64,000 bases of DNA from a virus: IMG/VR virus record IMGVR_UViG_3300032242_002717, positions 23,402 through 87,401 of that record. One strand, 5' to 3'. The stretch's first letter is position 1. Every line of letters starts with the position of its first letter. The notes under the pieces are model-generated. The model made no database searches. It saw nothing but the letters and a program-made list of their open reading frames with translations, and had not been told where the DNA came from. Both the position numbers and the translations under genes were made by a program. Shown here piece after piece: positions 1 through 9,245 of this stretch.

Positions 1-1
1 T

Positions 2-1453
2 CGCAGGGAAAGAACTCCGGTCCCAATTTATGTGCAAAGATCTGTTGAGAAGCATCTTAGCCGAATCTATGCGCAGGAAGTCGGAAGAGACGGTCCTGAT
101 AACATAAAACTCTGGTGGAAGAATGTCGATGGATGCGGATCAAACATCGATCATTGGATGGCGAACGAATTCGCTCCAATGTTCCTTGTTTTGGGGCAAC
201 TAGACTTAGTATTCGATCATCCTCAAGCTCCTGCTGGAGTAAAAATCAGAACTAAGGCCGATGAGAAGAAGTACGGGTTAGACAAGTGTGTAGTTTCTTA
301 CTACTTGCCTGAGAACGTGCTTTGGTGGAAGCTTTATCCAAATCGACAATATCAGGAAGTGGTTGTAAGGGAGCTTGTTGATCAAGATGCTACGATTCAG
401 CAGTCGTATGTAAGGCTGCAATTCAAGTGGAATTATCGACATTGGAGAGAAGACGGATGGACTTTGTATTCGGACGAGGGTCTTGAGCTTGATTCCGGCA
501 CATATTCCTATGGAAGACCTCCGATGGTTCGGATCTTCGATAGAAAGAAGCCAAGGTGCAAGAATGTTGGTCAAAGTAGATATGAGTCAATAGCTGAGCG
601 ACAAAGAGAAGTCTATAACTTAAGCTCAGAGTTGATTCTCGCAAATACTACGCAAGCTTTTCCCATGCTCCAGGGACCAGAAAAGTATTTGGCTGGAGAC
701 AATACGATTCCCGTTGGACCAGAACGTATACTTCCAATTTGGTCAAACAAAGATGGTAGCAACCACCACGGTTGGTCGGTTGTGGATTTTCCTAAAACTG
801 GCGTTGATTTCATACAGAAGACAATAGAAGACCAGAGAAGAGAGGCCGACCGCGAAGCGGCACTTTCTGGATCATCTGACAACGCAGTTTCTGCTGCTGC
901 AAAAGCTTTCGACTTTAGAGAAGGAAATGACTTACTGTCCAGCATTGCTGGAGTATTGGGTAAGGCAGAGCAAACAATATCGCAATATGCATTGTGGGTT
1001 CTCTCTAATGGAGAGCAGACCCCAATGGGAGATCAGGGTGAAGACGAAATCAATATCACCTACCCAAGAAAGTTTGATTTGCAGACAGCCGACCAAATTA
1101 TTCAGGTAATGAGCAGGCTTCAGCAAGTTGTCATGGGTGCTGGATGCCTTCCAAAAGCGGAAGCCGATTATCTAAAAACATCTGTAAGGCTTTCTCTTCC
1201 AGGTCGAACAGATGAAGAATACGAAGTGTTTAACAATGAGATAGACGAGTGGATTGACTACAAACACAATGTAATGCCAACAATCATTCTTCCGCCTGGA
1301 TCTCCAGGAGTAATTGGTCCAGGAGGCGGAGGCATTGCAGATAAAGGCGGAACCGATAAGCTTTTGGCACCTTCAGCACCTGCTGCACAAATACCAACAA
1401 GAAGTCTGGACATCGAAGACATTATTGATGGTCCTTCGGGTCCATCGATGTAA
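2..1453 (+). CDS. Portal protein, C-terminal part (5' end outside window)
   Basis: Forms the dodecameric DNA entry ring at one capsid vertex and binds the terminase. The frame is open to the left edge, so the gene starts before the window; a GTG at 32 is only an internal codon. The 473 residues from that codon have the portal layout: an N-terminal alpha/beta region, a middle part with FIQKTIEDQRREADREAAL leading into a long helix, and a Gly/Pro-rich tail. The scaffold and capsid genes follow directly, the usual order in tailed phages. The assignment rests on position and overall character, since portals share little sequence. It could also be described as a head-neck connector. Confidence 0.72.
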   Translation, partial: RRERTPVPIYVQRSVEKHLSRIYAQEVGRDGPDNIKLWWKNVDGCGSNIDHWMANEFAPMFLVLGQLDLVFDHPQAPAGVKIRTKADEKKYGLDKCVVSYYLPENVLWWKLYPNRQYQEVVVRELVDQDATIQQSYVRLQFKWNYRHWREDGWTLYSDEGLELDSGTYSYGRPPMVRIFDRKKPRCKNVGQSRYESIAERQREVYNLSSELILANTTQAFPMLQGPEKYLAGDNTIPVGPERILPIWSNKDGSNHHGWSVVDFPKTGVDFIQKTIEDQRREADREAALSGSSDNAVSAAAKAFDFREGNDLLSSIAGVLGKAEQTISQYALWVLSNGEQTPMGDQGEDEINITYPRKFDLQTADQIIQVMSRLQQVVMGAGCLPKAEADYLKTSVRLSLPGRTDEEYEVFNNEIDEWIDYKHNVMPTIILPPGSPGVIGPGGGGIADKGGTDKLLAPSAPAAQIPTRSLDIEDIIDGPSGPSM

Positions 1454-1538
1454 TGTTCCGTTTTGAGTTCACTGTCGATGGCGAGGTTCTGTTACCACGC
1501 CATTCCTTTTTCGTTATGTTTAACATGTGAGGATAGCC

Positions 1539-2354
1539 TTGACAACCGGCGAAACAAAGCAAAATATGCCAGAACAACCTTCTCAGACGGCAACCGCAAG
1601 TCAGTCCGCACCGACTTTTGAAACGAATACAAACACTGGAGGAACTCAGCTTAAAGCCGAGTTTGATCCGGTGCAAATTGCGAAGCTTGCTCAAGAAAAC
1701 AAGATGTTGCAGGAGCAAATCGCAAAATTCGAGTCCGAGAAGGCTGTTGCAATTGAGCGAGAACGCAAGTCTGCTCTTGAACAGATCGCTGCAAAAGATG
1801 GTGCCGCCAAGGCAATTGAAGAGCAGTTCCGAGTGTTCAAGGAAGAGCAAGAAAACAACAAAGTTAAGATGGAAGAGATTCTTCGCAAGGCTCAAGAAGA
1901 GTCTACTGCGAAGTGGAAAACCGAAGCTGAGCGTGCCGACAAGATTGAGCAAGTTTACCTTTCTGAAAAGAAGGAAAACGTCATCAATCGAGCGATTGAC
2001 GGGAAAGAGTTTGTTTCCGCTGCTGCCGAACGGCAGGTTCGCAAGCTTCTTGAAGACAGGTTTGATGTATCGCGCGATGATAAGGGTTCTGTGACCGTCA
2101 GAGACAGGGTCAATGGAAAATACGCATCAGACGTAATTCCAGAACTTCTTGCCACGGAAGATTTTGAACATTTCTTGAAGCCATCGACTCGCGGTGGTGC
2201 CGGTGTCTCCAACAATGGGGCCGGTAGAGAGCCTTCCAATTCGGCGTCTTACGCGAAAGATGATCCGCTGGCTTCCTTGTGGGAAGCAGCTAGAGAATCG
2301 ATGAATCGCACTGACAGCGCAATTGGCTTTGGTTTTAGGCCGAAGGCAAATTGA
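1539..2354 (+). CDS. Capsid scaffolding protein
   Basis: Probable internal scaffold that guides procapsid assembly and is then lost. The 271-residue product is highly charged. A long coiled coil (about residues 40-150, rich in Glu, Gln, Lys and Ala) is followed by a small globular region and a Gly/Ser-rich C-terminus. Position between portal and major capsid is classical for scaffolds. I place the start at TTG 1539 because GAGGA lies 5 bases upstream; ATG 1566 (MPEQP) is the alternative. A capsid protease domain is not visible, so this is a scaffold alone. Confidence 0.75.
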   Translation: MTTGETKQNMPEQPSQTATASQSAPTFETNTNTGGTQLKAEFDPVQIAKLAQENKMLQEQIAKFESEKAVAIERERKSALEQIAAKDGAAKAIEEQFRVFKEEQENNKVKMEEILRKAQEESTAKWKTEAERADKIEQVYLSEKKENVINRAIDGKEFVSAAAERQVRKLLEDRFDVSRDDKGSVTVRDRVNGKYASDVIPELLATEDFEHFLKPSTRGGAGVSNNGAGREPSNSASYAKDDPLASLWEAARESMNRTDSAIGFGFRPKAN

Positions 2355-2394
2355 TTTGCCTGTAATGTCGGATATTTCAAACAGGAGACTTTAA

Positions 2395-3531
2395 ATGGCT
2401 GTTGCTTATCAGGGTCTATTTGGACCCGTTGGGTTTGGGACTGAAACCCAAACCGTGCTGCACCCCTTCTTGCGTGAAATTTTCATTCAAGAAGCACCAC
2501 TCGTGAATCGCTTGCCTCGGCTACAGTCCGAAGGCGAAGTTTTCCAGATGATCACTTATGACGTTCGCCAGCGAACAGGCATGACGCTGACGACCGCACT
2601 GAGTGACACTACTACCACCACGCTGGTCTTGAACGACGACAGTCGTCTCTTGACTGGCGACGTACTCATGATCGACTCTGAGCGATTTGAGGTCACTAGC
2701 ATCACGGCAAACGGTACCAACGTGACTGTGGTTCGTGGTGCTGAAAGCACCACCGCTGCCACGCACAGTTCCGGTGCCCCAGTTACTCTGCTCTACAATA
2801 GCCGAACTGGTGCTGAAGTTAATCAGGACACCACTCGAAGTCTGAGAAGCGTTACTGAGCAGTACGTCCAGACCTTCCAGTTCCCAGTGCAGATCTCTGG
2901 CAAGGCAAACGCAGTGACGGCAGTGCGTCTTCCTCAAGGCGTGCCAGACATTCTGACTTACGAGCAGAGGACCAAGGCAATCGAGATGCTCCGTGATATG
3001 GAGTATGCTTGCTATTATGCCGGTGGCCAGAAGCCATATAACATTGGCGACCGAGCAAAAATGAAGGGTCTCAAGACCCTGATCGACTCCGGCAATGTGA
3101 CCACAAACACGGTGTCGAGCTACACGAAGTTCAACTTTATCTCTGATACGTTGAACAAAGCTTTCGCTGGTGGTGGCAACCCAGACATTCTCATCGTTTC
3201 TTCGGACTTTATGACCGGAGTTGCGACCTGGGGATATCCAGTTCAGTTGGACATGAATTATACGCCCACTCTCGGAATTGCATTCAATCAGATTGCTGTT
3301 CCTTTCCTTGGTGCGCCGGTCATGATGATTCCCAGTTACCAGCTTAAGTCTGGTACTGCAATCGCTTTGACTTCAAGCGATGTGAAGATTCGATACCTGC
3401 GTCAAGAAACCTGGATTCCACGAGGTCGTCGCGGTGATGCTTACGAAGGCGATTGGGTAGCTGATATCGCCGTTGAAATCGGCCATCCCAAGTGGCACGC
3501 CTGGCGAGAAGGCATCTCTTCTTTTGCCTGA
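2395..3531 (+). CDS. Major capsid protein, SU10-like HK97 fold
   Basis: Main shell protein, 378 residues. After an N-terminal arm (residues 1-50) comes a beta-rich insert (about 60-125, with RLLTGDVLMIDSERFEVTSI and a TVVRGAESTTAATH stretch). An HK97-type body follows with helical segments such as YEQRTKAIEMLRDMEYACYY. This layout matches the SU10/DUF5309 major-head family as I recall it. AGGAGA stands 5 bases upstream of the ATG. A strong hairpin terminator directly follows the gene, consistent with high expression and separation from the next genes. Confidence 0.85.
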   Translation: MAVAYQGLFGPVGFGTETQTVLHPFLREIFIQEAPLVNRLPRLQSEGEVFQMITYDVRQRTGMTLTTALSDTTTTTLVLNDDSRLLTGDVLMIDSERFEVTSITANGTNVTVVRGAESTTAATHSSGAPVTLLYNSRTGAEVNQDTTRSLRSVTEQYVQTFQFPVQISGKANAVTAVRLPQGVPDILTYEQRTKAIEMLRDMEYACYYAGGQKPYNIGDRAKMKGLKTLIDSGNVTTNTVSSYTKFNFISDTLNKAFAGGGNPDILIVSSDFMTGVATWGYPVQLDMNYTPTLGIAFNQIAVPFLGAPVMMIPSYQLKSGTAIALTSSDVKIRYLRQETWIPRGRRGDAYEGDWVADIAVEIGHPKWHAWREGISSFA

Positions 3532-3537
3532 TTTACA

Positions 3538-3577
3538 AAGCACGCAGGAGTATTTCTCCTGCGTGCTTATCTTTTAC
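3538..3577 (+). terminator. Rho-independent terminator after the capsid gene
   Basis: Perfect 11-bp GC-rich stem GCACGCAGGAG (3540-3550) and CTCCTGCGTGC (3556-3566) with loop TATTT, extended by two A-T pairs and followed by a T-rich tail. It lies 9 bases after the capsid stop codon. Confidence 0.85.
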
Positions 3578-3589
3578 TTTTGGAATACT

Positions 3590-3982
3590 ATGATCGATCC
3601 AGATAAAGTGTACGACAACGAATTAGTGAATCCTCTCTGGGATTCATTTTTTGTTCCACAAGACTACGATCACAGGCCAGAAGCATTTGCAATGATGCAG
3701 CATCTGGACGTAATCAAAAAAGTTAAAGTTAATCTATCGACTGCAATTGGAAGAATGAATAGCGATATCGTGACCAGTAATCGCATTCATCGTGAGACAG
3801 CAGTCATGACTCAATCGGAGATTGACTCTGCTCTTGCAATCGCAGAAGCCATGAAGATAGCCGAGTATGCAATTCGTGGATGGGTTGACAAAATTGTTTC
3901 TCAACTTGACCAGAAAGATTTGCGAAACAATCAGAACTCAATTCCAGTTAAACCTGCGATTCAGGCTAAGAGAACTTCATGA
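3590..3982 (+). CDS. Small head or connector protein, unknown family
   Basis: A 130-residue mostly helical protein with many charged residues (for example MMQHLDVIKKVKVNLSTAIGRM). It lies between the capsid terminator and a likely connector gene, overlapping the latter by 4 bases. The ATG at 3590 is the first start after the terminator; no strong ribosome binding site is visible. Position suggests a head-completion or adaptor role. I do not recognise the family. Confidence 0.6.
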   Translation: MIDPDKVYDNELVNPLWDSFFVPQDYDHRPEAFAMMQHLDVIKKVKVNLSTAIGRMNSDIVTSNRIHRETAVMTQSEIDSALAIAEAMKIAEYAIRGWVDKIVSQLDQKDLRNNQNSIPVKPAIQAKRTS

Positions 3983-4701
3983 GCAGCATGAATTCGGCGG
4001 GAACTACATACTGGGCAAATCCGACCCCACTGGCAGTATACAACTTTTGCCTGGATGAGCATATTGCGCTAAGGGTTATGGACGATTTTGTTAGAGTTAC
4101 CCCAGACTCAAACAAGCTATCGTCTGGGTATGACGGTTTTATGACGGACTCTTCGCCTTGGACCATGACTAGCCAGTCAAATAATTTTCAGTCGCTAGGT
4201 GTTGCTTCTGGTCATGTTATCTGGCTTCAAAAGCCAACAAATATTTTTGGCGCGAATGGCGATCTGTTTGCGATTGACAGCGTATCTGGCAACACGCTTA
4301 CGATGAGGGGTATAGGTAGAAAGCTTTCGGTGGGCAAGCCTCCTTGCCCTCCTGGATCGCTTTCTGCTGTTCAGTTCATTATAAAGACATTGGACCCCCA
4401 AATCGAGGAAGTCAGCTATGAGGTAATGCAAGAATATGGAATGACAATTAACCTTCCTAATCATCAACCTAGTCAGTTGATGGATCAGAGGCAACTAAGA
4501 AAATATTGCATTGAACGTGTTTTGTACTATCGCTATTTAGATATGAGCAAGCAGGCAGATTCCAACGATCTCTGGCTGCATAAGAGTAAGGTTTATGGCG
4601 AGTTTGCGGAAGAGACCGTGCGAAAGATTGAGGTAAGGTGGGGTCCAGAGGGCAACGATGAACCTCCGACCGGAAAGTATATTGGTCGCTTATCCAGGTA
4701 G
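3979..4701 (+). CDS. Probable head-tail connector or head-completion protein
   Basis: A 240-residue protein starting in the last codons of the previous gene. The N-terminal two thirds look beta-rich (VIWLQKPTNIFGANGDLF, then a Gly/Pro-rich loop). The C-terminal part is helical and charged, with RKYCIERVLYYRYLDMSK and a VYGEFAEETVRKIEVRWG ending. Genes between capsid and tail tube commonly encode adaptor, stopper and neck proteins, and this one fits by place and size. No catalytic motif is visible. Confidence 0.5.
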   Translation: MSSMNSAGTTYWANPTPLAVYNFCLDEHIALRVMDDFVRVTPDSNKLSSGYDGFMTDSSPWTMTSQSNNFQSLGVASGHVIWLQKPTNIFGANGDLFAIDSVSGNTLTMRGIGRKLSVGKPPCPPGSLSAVQFIIKTLDPQIEEVSYEVMQEYGMTINLPNHQPSQLMDQRQLRKYCIERVLYYRYLDMSKQADSNDLWLHKSKVYGEFAEETVRKIEVRWGPEGNDEPPTGKYIGRLSR

Positions 4702-5005
4702 AAGGTACAATCCATTGAAAGATAGTGCCAGATTCGATTCTTTGAATAGCAACCTTGATTTCTCTGAATCCTTTCTTGTCGAGTCTAGGCTTTTCCCGTT
4801 CCATAACAAACATGTCGTTGGATTGATTTTTAAGGATATTGAGACTTCAGTCGAGCGAGCTATCCACATTTCAGTAGAAGAAGCTGGACGTGTTGTAGAG
4901 TTGCTATCCGTCCTGACAGGAAACAAGCATTTGTCAAGCACAAAAGACTTGAAAATCAATAAGTCGTGCTGCGGATCTGGCCCTGACTGCAATGAGTGCA
5001 ATTAG
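4658..5005 (+). CDS. Hypothetical protein with Cys-rich C-terminus
   Basis: A 115-residue protein whose start overlaps the previous gene by 44 bases; AGAGGGC lies just upstream of the ATG at 4658. The middle is alpha/beta (HVVGLIFKDIETSVERAIH). The last 13 residues hold four cysteines (CCGSGPDCNECN), which could bind a metal. Function unknown; the head-module setting suggests a virion or morphogenesis role. Confidence 0.5.
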   Translation: MNLRPESILVAYPGRRYNPLKDSARFDSLNSNLDFSESFLVESRLFPFHNKHVVGLIFKDIETSVERAIHISVEEAGRVVELLSVLTGNKHLSSTKDLKINKSCCGSGPDCNECN

Positions 5006-5040
5006 TCTTTGATTGATTACGCATGTCTTCGCAAAACTTC

Positions 5041-5050
5041 TCCGCGCGGA
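5041..5050. repeat. Degenerate copy of the GTCTCCGCGCGGAGAC palindrome
   Basis: TCCGCGCGGA is the core of the 16-bp palindrome found intact at 12927, 28943 and 45393. Here the outer arms are lost. It ends 20 bases upstream of the ATG at 5071, the same kind of position as the intact copies. Confidence 0.6.
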
Positions 5051-5070
5051 TACCTTTACGGAGGATTGTC

Positions 5071-5382
5071 ATGTCAGCATCCAAATCGAGCGGTGGCAAC
5101 CCTGTACCTAAAAGCAAAAAACATGCGAACGTAGACGCCAGGTCAAAAACTTCTCCTGCTCCATTCCACAGACGAGTTCCTTACGTTCAGCAAACCGAGC
5201 GATTAGAGGTTCTGTCGAATTTTGTTTCTGCGTTTGCTCCTGCCTTTCTTGAAGACATGCCAGCTTCCCTGGAGTGCCTTGATCCGCTTCTGGTTGTTGA
5301 CGACGATGATGTCACATCGGCCAGAAATCTCGCGTTGATTGAAGCCTTCAAGGCAATTCAAAAGATTTCGGAAGACCGATAA
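5071..5382 (+). CDS. Small hypothetical protein
   Basis: A 103-residue protein. I choose ATG 5071 because GGAGG precedes it by 6 bases; a longer form from 5023 would run across the TCCGCGCGGA repeat. The N-terminal 35 residues are basic and Ser/Pro-rich. The rest is helical and acidic (ECLDPLLVVDDDDVTSARNLALIEAFKAI, read in parts). Unknown function; it lies just before the metallophosphoesterase gene. Confidence 0.55.
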   Translation: MSASKSSGGNPVPKSKKHANVDARSKTSPAPFHRRVPYVQQTERLEVLSNFVSAFAPAFLEDMPASLECLDPLLVVDDDDVTSARNLALIEAFKAIQKISEDR

Positions 5383-5386
5383 TCTT

Positions 5387-6694
5387 ATGAGGCAACAACT
5401 GACTGAGCAGCAGAAAAAGTCGATCATAGAAGCTGTCGAGAAGTTTGACGGAAACAAGACGCATGCCGCAAAGCATCTTGGACTTCACAGGCAGGTAATA
5501 ATAGATGTTTGCAAAGAATTGGGACAGTATTGCGAAAAATGCAACATGAAGTCAGAGTGCGATGTCTCGGAGAATGGCGACAATCGCACCGTTAGTTATG
5601 TTTCGGATAAGATAATAAGGACCGAAAAGGAAGCAATAGAATACGCTGAAGTTGATTTGTCCATATGGCATGTCGAGAAGTGGGAGTGTAGCGGGTGGAC
5701 CGTCCCCATGAAAATAAGCATGGGGTTTGACAAAAATGGAAAGAAAAGACCGGACAAGCCAATAGTAAAACAGCAATGGAAGGTCAAGCTTTATCTCAAA
5801 AGGATTTTTCCTAAAGCTTTCATTGAAGCATCCCAGATTCTTTTTGACAGGCTTTCAAAAAAGTCGCCCAGATATCAAACTCCGGCTTTTTCTATAAGCA
5901 AAAACCACATGATGGTTTTTGATCCTTATGACGTTCATTTCGGCAAGCTTGCCTGGGCACCAGAGACTAGCAGCGAATACAATATTGGGATTGCAAGAGA
6001 ATCCTTGATTAGCTCCGCCAAAACATTTGTGGATAGGTGTAAGGCTTTCCCTCTAGATATGGTTGTAATATTTATAGGACAGGATTTCTTTCACGTTGAC
6101 AACAATTTCAATACGACCACGGCAGGAACTCCGCAAGATGTTGATGGTAGGTACGCTCAAATAATCGTTGCTGGCGAAGAAGCAATGATTGAGTCCGTAG
6201 AAATATTCAGAAAGATATCGCTCGTCAAATTGTATACAATTCCTGGAAACCATGACTGTTTATCGAGTTTCCATTTGACAAGAACCCTGAAGGCTTATTT
6301 CAGAAATTCGGAGAATGTCATAGTAGATGATTCTCCTTGTCCTAGAAAATATGTCAGATATGGAACAAACTTGATTGGCTGCACTCATGGTAATGAAGAA
6401 AAGCATTCAGACCTACCGATCATTATGGCTGTAGAAAGAAATGATTTCGGCTCAGCGACATGTCGAGAATGGCATCTTGGTCATTTGCACAAAAGCAAAA
6501 GAACACAGACTACTAATGTGGATCAATTCAACGGCGTAACAGTAAGGATACTTCAATCCCTCTCTGGTACTGACGCCTGGCATCACAGAAAAGGATATGT
6601 TGGCGGAACCAGAGCGGCGGAAGCTCTCGTGTACAGCAAAGATGGCGGACACGAAGCAACATTTGTGGCAAGAGCAAAAGATTTTAGGTCTTAG
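5387..6694 (+). CDS. HTH-metallophosphoesterase fusion protein
   Basis: A 435-residue two-part protein. Residues 1-45 hold a Fis-type helix-turn-helix (AVEKFDGNKTHAAKHLGLHR). From about residue 180 there is a calcineurin-like metallophosphoesterase domain. Its motifs are visible in order: DxH in DPYDVHFGK, GQDFFH near 230 in the GDxxx position, GNHD near 286, and GHLHKSK near 364. Family members cleave phosphoester bonds with two metal ions, and nuclease relatives act on DNA. A CxxC pair (CEKCNMKSEC) follows the HTH. The ATG overlaps no gene and lies 4 bases after the previous stop. DNA-directed nuclease or phosphatase activity is an inference from the HTH fusion. Confidence 0.75.
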   Translation: MRQQLTEQQKKSIIEAVEKFDGNKTHAAKHLGLHRQVIIDVCKELGQYCEKCNMKSECDVSENGDNRTVSYVSDKIIRTEKEAIEYAEVDLSIWHVEKWECSGWTVPMKISMGFDKNGKKRPDKPIVKQQWKVKLYLKRIFPKAFIEASQILFDRLSKKSPRYQTPAFSISKNHMMVFDPYDVHFGKLAWAPETSSEYNIGIARESLISSAKTFVDRCKAFPLDMVVIFIGQDFFHVDNNFNTTTAGTPQDVDGRYAQIIVAGEEAMIESVEIFRKISLVKLYTIPGNHDCLSSFHLTRTLKAYFRNSENVIVDDSPCPRKYVRYGTNLIGCTHGNEEKHSDLPIIMAVERNDFGSATCREWHLGHLHKSKRTQTTNVDQFNGVTVRILQSLSGTDAWHHRKGYVGGTRAAEALVYSKDGGHEATFVARAKDFRS

Positions 6695-6712
6695 ATATAA
6701 GGAAAATGATCA

Positions 6713-7129
6713 ATGGCTCTCTTGTCTCCTCAGCAGGGCGAACAGCAGTTGATGAATGACCTGCTTTCGTCTGGCGAGAACTGGATTTTGAAGCTTTACA
6801 CTAGCGGACAAACTCCAAGTTCAACCGATACTCCGGCTACATATACTGAAGTTAATTCCACCACAAACTCATGGTACTCCTCGAAAACCATAACCAGAAC
6901 TGTCACGGCTTCCACTTGGAGCAGCCCGACACTGGCAACGCCATCTGTTTCTTATTACAACTCGGGGTCTGGGGTTGTGTGGAGCGCGACCACTGCTGTG
7001 ACTTTGACTGGGTATTTTGTGGTCGGAAACACAAGCGGAAAGCTGATTTTTGCTGAAAAGTTTGCAAGCAGCATTGGGCTTGTTAATCCTTCAACTTTTA
7101 CTCTCTATCCACAGTTCTCTTTGACTTGA
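6713..7129 (+). CDS. Small virion structural protein, beta-rich
   Basis: A 138-residue Ser/Thr/Tyr-rich protein with an N-terminal amphipathic helix (QQLMNDLLSSGENWILKLYT) and beta strands after it (SKTITRTVTASTWSSP, GYFVVGNTSGKLIFAEKF). Similar small proteins of the pattern LKLYT..TP...DT...YTE occur among phage structural genes, as I recall them. The stop overlaps the region where the next gene begins. A fibre-base or decoration role is likely but unproven. Confidence 0.55.
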   Translation: MALLSPQQGEQQLMNDLLSSGENWILKLYTSGQTPSSTDTPATYTEVNSTTNSWYSSKTITRTVTASTWSSPTLATPSVSYYNSGSGVVWSATTAVTLTGYFVVGNTSGKLIFAEKFASSIGLVNPSTFTLYPQFSLT

Positions 7130-7137
7130 GGCTTGAC

Positions 7138-7440
7138 ATGCGTCTTAAATCTGGCGACTGGGTTTCTTTTCTTCCTCCCATGGAAGGATCTCACGTTGTT
7201 GACGGAAGGACAGTAGGCATTTACGTCCATGGATACACAGATTCTCTTGGGCAAGAAGTTCAAGAGCATGTCCAGGTGGTTCAGGACGATGGAACAGACC
7301 TTGTTGTTCTTAAAGAAAAACGTGCTGTGTCTGTTGCAGTCAGAGTCGAAGACGCCATCGACCTTCAGATGGTTACTGACATTAAGTTTGTTCCAGAGCC
7401 AAGGCGACCTGCTGCTGATTTTGTTTTTCGTTCAGTCTGA
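7138..7440 (+). CDS. Hypothetical beta-barrel-like small protein
   Basis: A 100-residue protein opening with LKSGDWVSFLPPMEGS. Repeated Val-rich strands follow (EHVQVVQDDGTDLVVLKEK). This resembles small beta-barrel folds, but no family is recognised. ATG 7138 is preceded by GAGG with 6 bases of spacing; an upstream TTG at 7126 overlaps the previous stop and is less likely. Confidence 0.5.
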   Translation: MRLKSGDWVSFLPPMEGSHVVDGRTVGIYVHGYTDSLGQEVQEHVQVVQDDGTDLVVLKEKRAVSVAVRVEDAIDLQMVTDIKFVPEPRRPAADFVFRSV

Positions 7441-7537
7441 CATTTCACTTTCACACCAAAAGATGTGTTGCGATTTGGTTTGACATCTAGCCGCTGCTGA
7501 CCAAGCCACAGGATGTCGCAAAATTAAGGAGAGCGAA

Positions 7538-7879
7538 GTGGCAGATGCAGTTAATCCGCAACTTGTGACGTGGGCGAACGGCAGGGTCAGAACCCTCGCG
7601 GACGCACTTAAGTCTTTAGAACTGACCATAGCGTCATATCAGGCTGATTACAACTCCCAGGGCCTGGCCGCTGTCATTACGGCAGCAGGGCCAGCCAACA
7701 ACATCGCCGATGGCTACACCGTCGATGGGCGGCAACCTATCACCGGAAATCAAATTTTGAGTTTTAACGCTTGTCTGACTCAAATCCAGACAGCGATTAC
7801 AACGACCGTGGTTTCAGGCGTAGGAAGTCCGCCTTCTCCAATTGTGTCGGCAATTCAGGTTAATGGAAGCAAGAGGTGA
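7538..7879 (+). CDS. Small structural protein of unknown function
   Basis: A 113-residue product from GTG 7538, with AAGGAGAG upstream. The N-terminal half is helical (NGRVRTLADALKSLELTIAS) and the rest is Gly/Thr/Val-rich. It has no Cys or His cluster that would suggest an enzyme. The next gene follows 7 bases later, so they are probably translated together. Confidence 0.5.
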   Translation: MADAVNPQLVTWANGRVRTLADALKSLELTIASYQADYNSQGLAAVITAAGPANNIADGYTVDGRQPITGNQILSFNACLTQIQTAITTTVVSGVGSPPSPIVSAIQVNGSKR

Positions 7880-7886
7880 CATCTAG

Positions 7887-9245
7887 ATGGCCTACCTCGA
7901 CCTCTACGTTCGCACCGGTGGCAGCAACCTGAACGCCGGGACCACGGACACAGACAGCCCCAGCATCACGGCCACGTGTACCTACAATGACTCCGGCTCT
8001 GGCCAGGTGACGTTTACGGCCAGCAGTGGTACGCCGTTTAGCGGGGCATCCGTGGGCCAATGGGCGTCGATCCTGAGCGGGGGCGAAACACTCCCAAGCG
8101 GCACCTCGTTTATCAGCCAAATATCCGCAATTGGTGGCAGCGGCGCATCAATTACCGTTTATACCGAAAACGGCCAAAGCGCGGTTAAGACATTTTTCGG
8201 TCAGTTTTCTAACACCAATAACGGAGTCTTCGGGCCATCCGGCACCGTCACAGTGCGAGTGGGCGGGGCGTGGGGTTCAATTGTGCCGCTAACCACAGGA
8301 GCGAGTGGCGGCAGTACAGGCCCCAACACGCTCTCCTACGCCGGATCTATCTACAGCATTCGCGTGAACGTCAAGAGCGGGACGTACAGCAGCTCGACAT
8401 CGCTCACGCTGGCGACACCTCCCACCGCTGGCAAGCCTCTGTTCATTCGTGGCTACGCCACCACAGCGGGCGACCTCGACAACGTCGCCAACCCTGGCAC
8501 GCATCCAGTCCTATCATTCAGCAGCACGGCAAATCTAACCATTCCAAACTACACACGATTAGAAAATATCGATATCACGGCAACTGGCACGGCAAATCCT
8601 TTGATATCTGTGACTTCGTTAGGCGTAATGATGACTCGCTGTCGAGTCACAGCGACCGGTGCGGCACTTACAATATCGGGCACTGCTCCTGGCTTTAATG
8701 CGTGGGCCTGTTATTTTACTACTACATCAACAACAGTGGCTCTAGTCAACTGTAACACCAATAATAATCTTCCGACATTTAATCAGTGTGTGTTCCAAGG
8801 CGGTTTGTATAACGTATCTATGGCTTACAACGGAAGCTTCAATGAATGCTTGTTTAGAAACTCGTCTTCGCATCTGGTGTATTGCACTCAAATTGGAATG
8901 ATATCTCAGTTCTACAGATGTACGTTCTATAACAGCGGAGCATCGTCTGATGCCATCAATTTGGGCGGAACAAATGCTCAGTATCTTACAGTTGCGTATT
9001 GTATATTTGCCAATATTTCACGTTACGCAATAAACGTAACGGACACGGCTTTTGTGGGATGTCGGATCATAGGCCCAGACTATTACAGTATTACAAGCGG
9101 TCAGCTTAATGGAGTCTACGAAAGCTACCAGCACGCTGCCACTACCGAAACCGCAAGCCCGTTTACTTCTGCCAGCGGAAACGACTTTACGCTTGTGACT
9201 AATTCCTCTGCTGCCTCGCAGAGCTTTACGTTCGAGATGCCATAA
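7887..9245 (+). CDS. Right-handed beta-helix virion protein (tail-spike-like)
   Basis: A 452-residue Ser/Thr/Gly/Asn-rich protein. From about residue 180 it shows the recurring short strands of parallel beta-helix proteins (RLENIDITATGTANPLISV, then rungs with CVFQGGLYNVSMAYNGSFNE and CTFYNSGASSD). Such folds are found in phage tail spikes and polysaccharide lyases. No catalytic acid pair can be assigned by eye. The first 600 bases are visibly richer in G+C than the rest, which hints at a mosaic origin. Host-surface binding or glycan degradation is an inference. Confidence 0.65.
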   Translation: MAYLDLYVRTGGSNLNAGTTDTDSPSITATCTYNDSGSGQVTFTASSGTPFSGASVGQWASILSGGETLPSGTSFISQISAIGGSGASITVYTENGQSAVKTFFGQFSNTNNGVFGPSGTVTVRVGGAWGSIVPLTTGASGGSTGPNTLSYAGSIYSIRVNVKSGTYSSSTSLTLATPPTAGKPLFIRGYATTAGDLDNVANPGTHPVLSFSSTANLTIPNYTRLENIDITATGTANPLISVTSLGVMMTRCRVTATGAALTISGTAPGFNAWACYFTTTSTTVALVNCNTNNNLPTFNQCVFQGGLYNVSMAYNGSFNECLFRNSSSHLVYCTQIGMISQFYRCTFYNSGASSDAINLGGTNAQYLTVAYCIFANISRYAINVTDTAFVGCRIIGPDYYSITSGQLNGVYESYQHAATTETASPFTSASGNDFTLVTNSSAASQSFTFEMP

